A stretch of 64,000 bases of DNA from NCBI GenBank assembly GCA_032629725.1, contig JAFEVB010000010.1, positions 310,001-374,000 of the forward strand. Direction: 5' to 3'. The notes beneath the pieces are model-generated. The model saw nothing but the letters and a program-made list of their open reading frames with translations, was not told where the DNA came from and searched no databases. Made by a program: the position numbers and the translations under genes. This document shows positions 1-11,909 of the stretch, in pieces. This DNA comes from Gremmenia infestans. Lineage: Eukaryota > Ascomycota > Leotiomycetes > Helotiales > Hamatocanthoscyphaceae. The first letter of the stretch is position 1. Every line of letters begins with the position of its first letter.

Positions 1-621
1 AACAAGGGGGTCATCGACACAATGTTCAAGCAACACAGGTGTGTTGCGTATAATCTCATCATCATCCGTGACGCCCTCCAGGGCAAGCACCTTCCTCGTC
101 TCGACGAGCGATCTCCCAGGGAATGGCATCCTGCACGAAAACCCAAGGAAGGCGCCCAGCTTACGTGACACCTGCTGACCGTCTACCAGCGGCGGCAGAC
201 TCAAATTTAGTAACGTGTGCACGCTAGTCGCAGCGCCTTGGCTGATGCCAGCAAGCACGAGATGGTCCCATTGACCGCCTAAGACGGTAGCCTCACTTGC
301 AAGGATGCGTCTTATGTTTGTTACGCTCTCTTTCAGACCAGTGGCTTGTAGCTCCTCATGGTCGGAGAAGTTGCTCACGTTCCAGATATCGAACCACTGC
401 GAGATTTTGTCGCCAGGAAAGGCCACACACTGCCGTATCTCTGCCTGTGGGAATACCCAGCGGAAGGAAGGGAAGATTTCCGGTAGCGTGCGATTGTGTG
501 AGTCTGTTGAGTATTGCAGAGATGAAGCAAAGCTTTTGGCAGTGTCTCCGCGTCCATGTAAGAACACAACCGTATGCGTGTGGGGTGCGGATGGAGATAT
601 AGTGATCAAGGGAACATCCAT
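1..621 (-). CDS. Carboxylesterase / acyl-protein thioesterase-like alpha/beta hydrolase, 3' end beyond window
   Basis: An uninterrupted frame of 207 codons runs from an ATG at 621 to the window edge, with no stop, so the C-terminus lies outside. The N-terminus has the oxyanion-hole motif FLHGRGDT. This is followed by LPEIFPSFRWVFPQAE and QWFDIWN, both characteristic of fungal phospholipase/carboxylesterase (acyl-protein thioesterase-like) proteins. The nucleophile elbow is GISQGA (Ser near residue 128). The acid-residue segment CVDDPLV sits at the very edge, so only the catalytic His is missing from view. Such enzymes hydrolyse carboxyl or thioester bonds of lipids or acylated proteins. The exact substrate cannot be told. 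No intron is needed in the visible part. Confidence 0.85.
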   Translation of the reverse strand, partial: MDVPLITISPSAPHTHTVVFLHGRGDTAKSFASSLQYSTDSHNRTLPEIFPSFRWVFPQAEIRQCVAFPGDKISQWFDIWNVSNFSDHEELQATGLKESVTNIRRILASEATVLGGQWDHLVLAGISQGAATSVHTLLNLSLPPLVDGQQVSRKLGAFLGFSCRMPFPGRSLVETRKVLALEGVTDDDEIIRNTPVLLEHCVDDPLV

Positions 622-1114
622 TGTTAAGTATTTTGAGAGGGATAGTACGGAGTATCTAGGAATTAGCGATTCGGAGAGTGTTTATCTGCGCATATATTAG
701 GCTGTGTTGAAGATGAACAAGCACCGGAGCCTTTGAACCGCGCGCGCGGTTCGTATAAAGAAAACCGCTGACTAAAATCATGCCAAGCTAAGATCAGATT
801 GGCCAACACGTGATTCAAAGGAAAGCATTATAACATGTATCACGTGGCAGACCAAATCTTTCACAATATCTTCAACTTGATTTTAGATGAACTTGGATTA
901 CACATCTAGAATGACATTTCCAGTAATTCTAGATGTCATATATTAGTCGTGAAGGATCGGCGATGTAGTAAATTCGACGCCGAATGATAAGGAGCAGTTA
1001 GTGTCAGCGGGACGTGAATCAGGTATTGGAAAATATAACGATTAGACTCTAGATTCGAACTGAGGACAAGCATATCTTTTTCAATCGGGAGTTTAGGTTA
1101 CCTACGCAGGATAC
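622..1114. other. Intergenic spacer, no gene seen
   Basis: About 490 bp between two minus-strand genes: the promoter side of the hydrolase and the 3' side of the APH-fusion gene. Short ORFs here are shadows. I see no RNA gene or repeat. Confidence 0.5.
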
Positions 1115-2612
1115 TCATATGTAATCACCTTCTTCCCAGCTCCTCTTCTCAACCTCAAACTCCTTTGAAAAGTCCCCAAGCCCCTTGAAGATATCGTGCA
1201 TAAAGTCACGCCACCGTTGTGTATACCTAAAGCCCTCAAACAACGCCTTAGTATAGTCCCAGTATTCTGGGTAATACCCGGAAGTCTCCCAGTCTACAAT
1301 CCACGTCACCGTCCAGCCCCGTGTCCCATCCGGCCGGACGACTCGATCAACCAAGATATTCCGGGAATTCAGATCCCCATGCGTGAACACGATCTCATGG
1401 CCCCTGCGGCTCGACTCGTCCGGGTTACGCAGCACTTGGCTAAAAGCCGCCTCGTCCAAGAATGGCCCAACTGGGTTTGCATCTTTGATACGAGGATCTC
1501 TACAAGCTCCACCTAGAGTGTCGCATATGGCATATTCTAGGCTGACGATTCTGGGGATGGCTCGTATTTGGGCCAGGTAGAGCTGCATCCGAGCAACAAA
1601 TTCGGCGCCATCTTCGTCAGACAGCATGTCATGGCACCGAGCAAGAGGTATTCCCGGAACGCGGGACGTGAGAAGGTATGCATCATGGGAATAAAAGGGG
1701 TCATTTGATTTTGTTGGCCTGATGACCAAGTCAAGAGGCCAAGGAACTGGGACCGAGGTATACTGGCCTACCATTTTCAGGGCATTGAACTCGTTGCAAA
1801 ATGCGTCGGGGTCTCCTGAATACTTAAGGTAGAGCCCAAAAGGGAGTCTCTGGACGAGCTCGTTGGCGTTAGGTTTCCCGTAAAGGTGATATCCTACCTT
1901 TTGTAACATCTTGTAGGTGACAATCCGCATCATATCTGGGACTATGAGCCAGACTGCGAGTAGAGCAGTTTTCAGTAGGCCGAAAATATGAAATGGGCGT
2001 ATTTGGTCGGGCTGGGGGCTCATGTCCTCATGCGTTTGAACATAAGCAAGCCACCAGTCGCGATAAGAGGGGGTAAAAAAAGCACCGAGCATGTCGAAAA
2101 TCCGTGGCTTTCAACGACAAGTGTCAGCTTCTTATCGCGTCGTGGTCGTCTTCCACAAATAAACAAACATACCTGGTCTTCGAACCAGTGAGATGGAACA
2201 GGGAGAATTGGGACAACAACCAACGGATCCCAAAAACGACCAGTTTTGCCGGTAATACAGCACTTTCCCCCATCACGTGTAGTGATGAGAGCTTGGGTGG
2301 CAGCGTCAGGCACTGTTGGAGGACACCCATGTTTCGTAACTTGATTTTTCTCAGTTATCAGAGGAGAGGATATGGTTTAAGAGACATACTGGCTTCAACA
2401 AGATGGCTCCAATCAGACAAAATGGCAAGAAGGTTGGTCTTTTGGTTGTGATCAGACCGACTTGCCTGCAGTACATATTGAGCTGCCAGTCGAGGGTTGA
2501 GAGCATCGAGAATGAAGCATGAAAGTAGCGGACCAGAAGGGTGAGATAGCCTGGTGCCCTCAATGAGCGCCAGAGCCGCTTTCACATCATCATCATTGAA
2601 AATGGAGGCCAT
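1115..2612 (-). CDS. CCxTG/HNH-like plus APH-fold phosphotransferase fusion protein (3 exons)
   Basis: Predicted exons are 2612-2390, 2339-2173 and 2107-1115, giving 460 residues. Both introns have GTATGT donors, and phases agree at both junctions. Residues about 75-130 contain TTRDGGKCCITGKTGRFWDP and VVPILPVPSHW. These resemble the N-terminal half of fungal HNH-like domains (CCxTG then a VVP segment), but the usual HNH histidines are not evident. The C-terminal 330 residues are an aminoglycoside-phosphotransferase (APH/choline kinase-like) domain, with catalytic loop HGDLNSRNILVD and metal-binding VDWETSGYYPEYWDY. The hydrophobic stretch LLKTALLAVWLIV precedes it. This two-part layout is known in fungal genomes, but substrate and role are not. 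The kinase residues D and N of HGDLNSRN are intact, so it could be active. Confidence 0.82.
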
Positions 2613-3006
2613 GTCGAGGCTTGAGCAGTGGTATAATAACGATGGGCCTGAGAGATTAATTGTAGTAACATGGTATTATGGAGTAAATACAGTTATTGTA
2701 TACCTTGTACAGCCAAATCGCTTCGTTAGCGGATTATATTTGGGTTGTTTTATTACTATAAGCGCGCGCGTACATTACATGGCAGCCAAACCCCGCAATA
2801 AAACAGACTCCATTTTTGGACCCTGATCGCAATGCAACTAATCGTCGGCTTTAAGCGAGGCCTTTTTGTCACGAGCTCCTCCTATCATACGTTCTCCAAA
2901 TGCGAAGTAAGTCTGACTATCCCTCTACTGCCATTTCTGCCTTCCCGTAGAACTCTACCATGACATACCTTGTGAACTACTTTGCCCTTAAAAATATAGT
3001 TTAAGA
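2613..3006. other. Intergenic spacer
   Basis: Promoter region of the APH fusion gene and 3' flank of the downstream-numbered regulator. It holds a short alternating GC run (gcgcgcgcg near 2762). Nothing else supported. Confidence 0.4.
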
Positions 3007-5451
3007 TCAACTCCTAGACTCTTCGAGACCCTCCATCCAGTTGGGGTCATTGAGGAAATCTAAATCCACGAAAGACGCATCTTGGAAGACGTCAAGAGGC
3101 TGGAACATCATGGTTTCAGGTGGTGGGCTGCTAGGTTTGGCTTGGCAGATCAGCGACTGGTTTTCTTGTGAGAGAAATCTAGACTTACGTCTCGAGGAAG
3201 GATACGCTTCCGGCACACCCCCAAACTCCTGTCGCCACATCCAGATAAAATCATAAATAATACTACCACGTATCAGCAAACCTGAGATAAAACAGACCTG
3301 GGAAAACCTAAGACTGACCTAGCACCCAACCTCGACTTAACCAACAACTCCGGCGGCTCCTCCAGCACTTCCGTATCCCCGCTATGCCAAACCTGCGCGA
3401 CCATCTTCGCCAGCTTGCCCGCCGAGTCCCCACTGCCCACCGCAACCTTATTCGCAGCCACCGTCGCATCGCTACATAGCTTCTTTCCAGCCTCGAAATC
3501 AATATCATGTCTATAACTCGACCTTAGCACTTTCAGCAGGATGCAAGTCGCGACGAGGAACATGCGAACGTGGTACGCGCACATGTAGGAGAAGAGCTTG
3601 TGGGTGCTATCGAGTGAGGTTATGAGACTAGTGAAGGAGAAGGCGGAGGCGTAGGCGCGGAGGATGCCGGTTTTGCGTGTTGGTGTGGGGGAGGAGTCGA
3701 AGAAATACATGGAGTGCATGTAGAGACGCGCAGCGGAGACGTAGATACGGTCGTACACTTCAACCAATTGTTAGAATGAAAGGTTACAAAAATGTAAAAG
3801 GGGTAGGGAAGGCGTTACTTGAGAACATATGGGAATGTTGTTGTTCTATCTCGTCGAGCTCGTAGTTCAGGGCGTTGAGGTTACTTTCCCATGTTAATGC
3901 GAAACTAGGTCGATCACCCGCGTTGCTATCACCTTGGGGCTCGCGAAGATCACCGTAAATTACTTGGGTTACTCGATTGCAGTATCTCTGGAGTATTAAT
4001 TTGAAGCGGAGATCGTCTGGTACTGTATATATATTACCGGTCTGGCATGCAAAATTGATGGTTTTGTCGAATGGGGTCATGGGTAGGAGGCCCCATGTAG
4101 AAGTCAGACTGTAGTTGGTTTAGTAGGGTGAACACTGCACACGGTATAGGGTTTAGGTACCTTTGTGACAAGATGTTTGCGGCCGCCCAAGTCGCTGTTC
4201 TCATTTTACAATCCCTTTCACTGATGGTGGCTTTTGTCTCTGTAGAAGAGTTAGCAAACGCTCTGCTATATAGAAGCTCTCAATGAGAGTGACTTGGTTT
4301 TGGGGCGAACGAACGCAAGAAGTCTGTTGCGTTCATAGGTCGATGAAGTCCAAGCTGCATGGCAGTGCTGATTGCAATAGAGCTCAAGGTGACCAACGCG
4401 GCTTTGTATGTAGAATCTACTGGGAAAGGCCACGCTGATATTAGAATAATAGATTGGACTGTGGGTAGGTTATATGGTGGCGTGGCGATCGCGGACCAGA
4501 CAAGCTTTGGAACCCATTCGGACAGCACGGCAAACAGCATGAAGTCTTCATCGTAGCGACGAGAGGCAAGCCCAACTATGGCCCAAAATAGATGCTCTCC
4601 AGAACTGTAATATTCATCTGGAGACTTTGATGGGTCTAGGAAAGGGAGCGATGGATGGTAATGTTCGAAGAAGCTAGTGGGGTTAGAACCTAGTCGGGAT
4701 ATCAAATAGTATTTAAGCTTACATCTGGAACAGATTGTCAATCTGTGCAGCATTCAACTGGACCGTCTTAATCGATCTGGATGAGACGGCGGATGGCCTA
4801 AGACTACTATGAGTAGATGAGGTTTCTTCTGGGCTTCTGAGAAAGCTTTGAGAATCCGGGGTGAAGCTCGGTCCGTTCGCGGTAATGTGGAGTTGGGGGC
4901 TAAGCCAGGAGTTGAGGTTGACTGATCCAGTAGCATTATTTAAATTACCAGTGGAACCTGAATTGCTCTCCCGAAAATGTAAAGGAATGTTGTTTTGAAG
5001 AGCCTGGGGATTTGAAGGCCTTGGATTTTCCGTCGATCCTCGCCTATCTCCAGGTTGGGATCCAGGTCCATTAAACGCGGATGCGAGAAGCTGTACTTGC
5101 TTCTCAAGATCAGCAATTTTTCTACTATCAATGTAAGTATGACAATCGCACTGTGTGTAGAGGATATACTTACCGACTCTTGCTTTGTCTCTTGTAGGTC
5201 GTATCCCGTCTACAATCTAGGCCTAGCCGGGAGCATCTTGAGCAGTCCTCCGGGCCGGTGCTCACACAACGAACCTTCTCATATCAGCCTCATATCCCCA
5301 CGTGGGTTATCGGATACGGATAAAAATTTACCTTAGACTGCCTACAAGCTGAACACACTACTTGTTTCGTTCTGGTGCGACGGGACGTCGGAGTATCTCC
5401 ATTGGTTTTGGGGGTTTCAAGTTCGGTTGAGTCTCGTACACTACTGGCCAT
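3007..5451 (-). CDS. Zn(II)2Cys6 fungal-type transcription factor (about 8 exons)
   Basis: Start ATG at 5451 (MASSVRDSTELETPKTNGD). The zinc cluster is split by the first intron. It reads C-SA-C-RQSKVR-C-VSTGPED-C-SR-C-SRLGLD-C, the C2C6C-type spacing of Zn2Cys6 DNA-binding domains. It is followed by a basic linker (RRDTTYKRQSKSRR) and a short coiled-coil dimerisation helix (KIADLEKQVQLLAS). After a Ser/Asn-rich linker the middle homology region is recognisable: FFEHYHPSLPFLDP, ALVTLSSIAISTAMQLGLHRP, and RTATWAAANILSQSLTSTWGLLP. Most introns have good donors, but the one near 4310 uses a weak GTCACT donor that I inferred from phase. The last intron joins LGA to SIIYDFIWMWRQEFGG. The C-terminal tail is acidic. 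It lies 0.6 kb from, and on the same strand as, the MFS gene, so local regulation of that transporter is possible but unproved. Confidence 0.86.
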
Positions 5452-6054
5452 TGAGAAGGAATTATGTAACTTCTGTCATGCGTGTGGCTTCTTCTTTATC
5501 CGAATAGGTCTAGCAGTCGGATACATATGTGCAAGAGCAATGTAGGAAAGACCCTGCGATATATTACATAGTTACGACAACGCCTGATGTCCATAGACTT
5601 CGCGTGGTAACGTGACTCGTGAGATGCCGCGAACGGCCCGATGTGTTCGGAGTTACTGTTTTAGCCAATAAAGTACCTAGAAAGAAGATTCAACAAGAAT
5701 CGATTGGTGACAATGTCAGAGGAGCACGATCAATGGGAATGGAAATTGCGTGTCGCATGAGCAACCGTTATGTGATATCAGGGGAAGCTACCTAGGAAAC
5801 ACCAATGATGCAAACAGATGTACCGACGTTCTATTTTGGACTCTAGAGGACTGAACTAATATCTCAGGTACGTACCAGTGTCAATTTCATGGATGAATGG
5901 ACAATTGATTGGTGAGAAGTCAGAAACATCTCCTCTACACCACTAACACTTATTGCCCCAACGAACCTTAACCTAGCTACTCTTCACAGAACCAGCTCAG
6001 TAAGGGATAATAAATTCTATACGCCATCGCACTCTCCCTCTGGTGTAGAATTCT
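5452..6054. other. Intergenic region upstream of the Zn2Cys6 regulator
   Basis: Holds the regulator promoter and the 3' flank of the MFS gene. No ORF, RNA or repeat supported. Confidence 0.4.
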
Positions 6055-8275
6055 CTACATGGTGTAGCGAAAATAAGGATTCAGCAGATCCGTAACGTCC
6101 CTCTCGCCCATCTCCCTCCCCAACCGCTCCTGCTCTTCCTTGCTAATCCCACTCTCACTAGCCATGCGGTCTCGTCTCTTATTCTGCCACATATAATACA
6201 GACGCCATGCAGAAATAAGAACGAATTCGGCACCGAGGCAAATGGCGCAGCCAATGGTTCCGGGGATGTATTGGGGAGCGTCTTTGGTCTTGAAAATTTG
6301 GCTTCCTGCTATGTTGCCTACGCACTGGGTATGTTAGTTTTGAGAAGATGCTTTTGTGAAAAAGATGATGGTGTACTTACGTAGCCGACAAATGTGGCAG
6401 ATGAGATGACTGTCTTCTTAGTCCGCCCGGCGACGTTGGATGGGATGAGAGTCCAAGCTAGGAAGAGCGATAGCACGTAGGGTACAGTAATGAGGTATAG
6501 GAACCATTTGGACCACTTGTAATGAGGGGTGTTTGGTAGAAGAGCCATGCCCAGCATTCCAGCGAATGCGGGAAGGGTGGCGAGAGCCATAACATATATT
6601 CGGCGCTGCTTTACTCGACGAGTATAGATACCGACTACCAAGAAGATGATAAGAGAAACGACTGTAGACAATTAATATACATACTTAATATGTAAGTATA
6701 AGGGAGTAATTGCAGGGGGGTAACAAACCTGAGCGTGGGATGCCGATAAGTAGAACCTGCAATTCTGTGAAGCCGAAAGACTTGTACATGAGTGATCCGA
6801 ATGATGTCAATCCGCTACTGAGGCATTAGTCTGATCTTTCTATTTATGAACGGAAGTGACGCACCCATTCGGAACAGAAGACAAGAAAGCATTAACCATG
6901 CAAAAGTATAATTGTGGATCTCGAAATGCCTCGGAAACCTGCGGCCACGACCACTTTCTTCCGGTGACATCTCTACCAGCTTTGTTTCTTACAATACGGG
7001 CAGCACTATGCAAGAATGATAGTTAGTTCAAGTGCTAAATCAACACAGTGCCAAGGTTCACTCACGCCATTCGTTTTTCCTCCTTACTCAGCCACCTAAC
7101 TTCCCTCGGGCTTCCGAGTAAGGCAAAACAAACTAAAGCCGCAACAAGTGTCAATGACCCCAAGAAGAGAGACACCCCTCTCCATGGTTCTAGACCACCA
7201 TGTTCCTCAGCACGCTGGCCAATTCCATAGTTAACCAAATCCGCAATTATGCCAAAGCCAGCGTTGGCAGATTGCCAAAACAGTGCGCGAGCTGCATGCT
7301 CCTCTGTTCGATACCAATTGCCGATTATTAGGAGGAAGCCAGGAGAGATCGTGCATTCGAAGAATCCTTGTAGGGCGCGAATGGCCATGAGATGGGACCA
7401 GTTCTGGGCTGAGCTGATTGTTATGATGCAGACTCCTGTTCAGTGTCAGTATCGTGCAGGTTTCAAGCAGGATGTGAGAGGCATTTTACCCCAGCATAGC
7501 ATATAAATGCTCAATGTTCTCCCTAGCGCCCATTTTTGAAGCAAGAAGTTTGATGGAAATTCCCCGCACATATACGTGATGTAAAAGCTAATGGGAAAGA
7601 GTATCAGCGACGGTAGATCTCGGTGTATAATCCCTTAATGGCAGATTGTATACATACATAGAAGTAAGCCATTGGTACTGCTGGCCCTTGAGATGAGTAT
7701 CCTCGCGAAGACCAAAAAGCGCTTGCGTCCCAAGAGATATCTTATCAGTTTGCTGAATACCGTAGCAGATCCACCTAGATCGTCGTCAGCGGGGTAACGC
7801 GTAAACGAGGTCCGTTATGCACATCAATGGTAGGAGATATCGATCTATTTTCCTCAAGAGCTTTTTGTACTGCTCTGGCGTGTAGTCTAGAATGTTTGTT
7901 AGCGTCTCGAACCGTCTTCCACCCTGTCGAACGACAAATGCAAATTCCAAGGTGAGGACGCAAAATTGATCCAATTCAGTGTTGCCTTGGGATCAGCAAG
8001 TGAAATCTTGCAATAACAGCAGGATGAAGAGACATAAGTGTTGTGAAAGAATAGTACTACTAATCAAAGACGTAAATCTTACCAGACTCCCGAATGATAT
8101 CACCGTCTACCACAACGACCTCAACATCAGAAGACGACTGCTTCTTCTCGTCGATCGAGGTCTTCAGATCCAATGCAGGCTTTTCATCATATGTATGGGC
8201 ATATGCTTGCTGTACAATGCCTTCCTGTGTCGCTATGATTGGGACCGGATGCGAGGAGTTAAAAGTCGAAGCCAT
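6055..8275 (-). CDS. MFS transporter, anion:cation symporter / Dal5-like (allantoate/nicotinate permease family)
   Basis: A multi-exon gene that splices into a near full-length Dal5/TNA1-type permease. The cytosolic N-terminus (MASTFNSSHPVP, then TPEQYKKLLRKIDRYLLPLMCIT) matches the family signature before TM1. Next come QTDKISLGTQALFGLREDTHLKGQQYQWLTS, then FYITYMCGEFPSNFLLQKW, MAIRALQGFFECTISPGFLLIIGNWY and EPWRGVSLFLGSL. The central loop and later helices follow (VRWLSKEEKRMA, GLTSFGSLMYKSFGFTELQVLLIGIPRS). It ends ERDVTDLLNPYFRYTM with the stop at 6055-6057, typical for this family. Joins of exons 1-2 and 2-3 are the weakest: the exon 2-3 join uses a GTTTAC donor and lacks a few residues of the usual TM1. 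Family members import organic anions such as allantoate, nicotinate, biotin or pantothenate across the plasma membrane. The substrate is not assignable here. Confidence 0.85.
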
Positions 8276-9694
8276 TGTAAGCGCAACACAATAGTACCAA
8301 TGTAAGGATATCTAATGATAGCAAAGACCTGCTAGTTCTATCCACGGATATATAAATATTTGTGTTTGCTTCTAACTCTGTATAGTAGAAGTCAATTGAG
8401 AATTACCCCTCGTTGAGACATCTGCCGATGTATAGTAATGTATTGATAAGGTAAACCCCTGTGCACGCAGCCCGTCGGCATACAGCCTTGTTTTTTGTAC
8501 CATGCATGGTATCTTGAAAAAAATAAGAAGAGGGTGTAAGAGATAACGATTGGGAAGGTGCATGCCAAGCTGCGTTGCCCGCCACTCGGCATGAATGGCA
8601 AGATCAAAGGGCCAGATAGCCATTGATACCATTAAAATCAATTTGGATGCTCAATTGAGGAAATCCATAGCCCACTCGGACTGCCATTCGTCAAAGTTTC
8701 ATTGTGCTTTTCTTGCAGGTAGCTAGCCACAAGGAGGGGGCAAAGAGTCACGTGACTCTCTTGCTCTCGTCGGCAGCCCAAATCCCTAGGTGTGAAGACA
8801 AACATCATTTCTGACTGGCTAATAGGCGTGGATCACGAGTGTCATCTAACATGGTGATGTTGGCTATGTGAATTGAAATCACAGTGTATCCCGGCTTCTG
8901 TCATGGACGATATCCAGCAATGTGTATTCGAAGCTCGATTGAGAGTGAAAACGAACCTTGAGACCATGAAGGCGGAGAGTGCCAGGATTTCGATTCATCT
9001 TGAGGCAAAAGGCTATGGCGAATTGCTGTGTGCTGGGTTATGGAGGAAGATCGTGAACGCGGAAAAGGAGTACCGGTAAATCTTACATAAATTCCTTTAG
9101 CGCGTCGCTGACCTGGATCTTCCCAATTTTGCGTTTGTCGTTATGAGTAAATGGATTTACTCGCGGATATTGGATTAGGATGTACCTTGAAAGAAGTGGC
9201 TATAAACCACAGGAGTGCTCCATATTAAAAACTCGTAAGTCTATCTTTTTCGGAAGACAAGCCTACGGCGTAAGGGCTCTAAGGTTGATAATCGCGGGGT
9301 AGCGTGTACCCCACCATATCGAATCTACCATGGCGAAGCACTTACCTTTTCAACCTAGACTCGTGCAGATTGTATATTCGATGTAGCAGTTGCTCTTCCG
9401 GAGATGAATGGTAGCACGATATGTTATGTAGGTATGTCAGCATCGGGGGACTCGGTGTGGGCGAGGCCGTGATGCGTTGTGGTGGCTGAAAGCTGGGGAA
9501 CTCAACCACTTTTGTTTTGCACTTTGACATTTTGGAGCGTTTTTTCTTGAATTGACAGAACCTCATCTCCTTCCAAAGGATCACAACCAAGGAATTTGCA
9601 TCTTGTTACTTATATCAAAGGCTTTGTTCTTCGCAACAGGCGTGAACACCCCGATTGGCAGTTCAATTGGCCCATTTCCACGCGACTTGCGATC
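8276..9694. other. Intergenic region, MFS promoter side
   Basis: 1.4 kb between the divergent MFS and kinase genes. It contains a perfect 16-bp palindrome at 8744-8759. A 68-codon plus-strand ORF at 8873-9079 has amphipathic, helix-like sequence but no recognisable relative, and I do not call it. Confidence 0.4.
8744..8759. promoter_or_regulatory. 16-bp perfect palindrome with CACGTG core
   Basis: AGAGTCACGTGACTCT equals its own reverse complement. The CACGTG core is the E-box bound by fungal bHLH factors (Cbf1, Pho4 or SREBP-type). It sits about 470 bp upstream of the MFS transporter start. A regulatory role is inferred from position and symmetry only. Confidence 0.45.
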
Positions 9695-11301
9695 ATGACG
9701 GCCACCACGATAACAGGCTCAAACGAGCTTGTAAATCACTTGCCTCCTGTTGATGTAGAGAATCAGTCGTCAACCATGACTTTCGAGGAAGTCCGGACGA
9801 TACTCCCATCCGTGGATGAGACATCCAACCTTCCTCAATCAGACCAGCTCAATGTACAACCATTGCCACTCGAGCCTTCGGAGAAGATTAATGGGCAGGA
9901 ATGGAGCAGAAGCACCTCTGTATCAGACGTAGGGAGTGCGGCCGCAAGAAGACGGACATACAATGGACCCAACCATACCCAATCCCCTACGATGGCAGAA
10001 GTGAAACCCTCGAGCCGGTTCTCAGGGGCATCGTTTGCTTCGCTCCAAACGCTCGAATTATACTGCACAGCTACCAGCTATGTCGGCTCATGGCATACTG
10101 CACCCTCAGTCGTCGAGAACGGTCCGAAGCAGAGCGAGGGATCCGTGATTAGGAGGACGTTCCGAAAGCTGCTTCAGTTAAACGGACTTGCATCTCTGCT
10201 CGAGGTTGAAGAGACATATGATGAATATGATTGGTGTGGACGAGGGATGCATGTTGACTTTCGGCTGGGGGAGAAGATACCGCTCGAGGTTTGCGATTCA
10301 GCGGGTCATGGATCTACGTCTTCGATAGACGTTGTGAAATGTCGACGAATCAAACTGGCGAGGAAGCTCACGCATTTGACGCCTCGGACGAACCAAAAAT
10401 ATTTGTTGAAGGAGGTTCAAGCGTTGCAAAAGTTGAAGCACGCTCATGTTGTCCAGTTAATAGGAACGTACCGGCAAGGAAGGAAGTTTGCAGTTCTTCT
10501 CTACCCTGTGGCCGATATGGATCTCGCAGAATACTTGGAGGAAGGGCGGTCTATGCTAGATGCTGACAATGATTGGATTGAAAACTCCTGGGGCTCAACC
10601 ACGAAAGAGTTCCCCAAGACGTGCTTTCAAAGGGATCACTATGCCTCGTCTCTGCGTTGAGGTATGTTCATGAGCGTGGGGTGAAGCACATGGACATCAA
10701 ACCGGTCAATATCCTCCTCAAGAGATATGAACCAGCCGAGGGATATTCCAAAAACATAGCATATAAGCTTTACTTATGCGATTTCGGCATCGCGCATATA
10801 TTTCATCCCTACGATCGAAGTTCAACTGACAATTATTTAGGACAGACCCCAATGTACACTTCACCAGAAGTTGCAGCCTACGACGTTTATGGCAGGGCCT
10901 CTGGTATATTCTCACTTGGCTGTGTTTTTCTGGAGATGGCTACCGTGTACTCCGGCTTGACGGTAGAATCACTGAAAATCGTAATTCGAGGCAGCAGCAA
11001 CATGTTGAGTGTCTATCACACGAATCTTGATCGTGTAATTTCGTGGATCTCCACACTGGAAAATATGCGAGTCAGCAATGCTGTCATCATGAAAATGTTG
11101 CAAGAGATGCCAGAAGATAGGCCGAGCCTTGTAGCGCAACAGGGCACGACCAATGTTATAGACCAGGAATGTCTTCACCACCACGACCCCCCTGACTTAT
11201 TTGAAGAGGATGGGCCCGGGGCAAGTCCTCCCGCTGACAAGATCTTCAATTTCAACTCGGTTCAGTCGCCTCTAGATGACCCAGCGATTGGCCAAGCCTA
11301 G
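9695..11301 (+). pseudogene. Serine/threonine protein kinase-like gene with a one-base frameshift
   Basis: Frame 1 from ATG 9695 encodes a 200-residue disordered N-terminus. It continues into an N-lobe with a degenerate glycine loop (AGHGST), the candidate catalytic Lys in LARK, and KEVQALQKLKHAHVVQLIGTY. It breaks after EYLEEGRSMLDADNDWIE. A second frame carries on directly with KLLGLNHERVPQDVLSKG, ALRYVHERGVKHMDIKPVN (catalytic loop HMDIKPVNILL), CDFGIAHIF (DFG) and MYTSPEVAAYDVYG, and ends at 11301. One extra A in the A-run at 10581-10584 restores one continuous kinase. The usual Asp of subdomain IX is Gly (RASGIFSLG), which also argues for relaxed selection. It is either a pseudogene or a sequencing error. 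Kinases of this type are expanded in filamentous fungi, and the substrate is unknown. Confidence 0.75.
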
Positions 11302-11909
11302 TGAGGCAGTGAAAAAGGGACGAATCTCGTAGACGTGGGATATCTTCATCACCACTTCCACAACCTTAGCTCCGAACTTATTTGAGGACAGGGAAAGCCA
11401 TTCTGTCGAGGATATCTTCAAGGCTGCCTGGACTCCACCACCGCCGGTCCGGTGGAAAAGGACCCCAAGAAAGTTACTCGGGAACAGCAAAGAAACATAT
11501 AACATCTCCGCTGTGATGGATGAATGGCGCCAGATACCAGTATGAATTTTTAGGACGAACTCAATGAACAATGTGTTAGACGCATTTTTGACCTTGGTTT
11601 AAAAAGAAAACATATTAAAAAGACATCACAATGAAATTCTAAAAATGTAATTTGACAGTAGTTGTGATGATGTGAGACGAGGCCCTTCGTTCTAAATTCG
11701 GAGATACATTTTATACTAACGCCGGCGGACGCTTCCGCGCAACGCGTACATTTTCTCTGCCTCAAGCACGGCCGAACTGCCGCACGATTCCACCAAGCTC
11801 TACCATATATCATCTCGCTGGTACCATGCACCACTTGGGGTGCCAGAGTGCAGATGTAGGAGACTGAATTGAAACCAACAAGATTCCAAATTCCAAAATT
11901 TCACTCACA
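11302..11909. other. Spacer with remnant of kinase C-terminal coding sequence
   Basis: An open plus-strand frame at about 11367-11546 reads TLAPNLFEDRESHSVEDIF, then AAWTPPPPVRWKRTPRKLLG. Its start resembles PDLFEEDGPGASPPADKIF from the end of the kinase frame, as if an imperfect duplication or a second broken exon. The rest of the interval is non-coding and holds the SDR promoter. Confidence 0.4.

Noticed and set aside
8873..9079. 68-codon plus-strand ORF
   Set aside because: Protein-like for its length, but no conserved motif, no clear introns or partner exon; left as unsupported.
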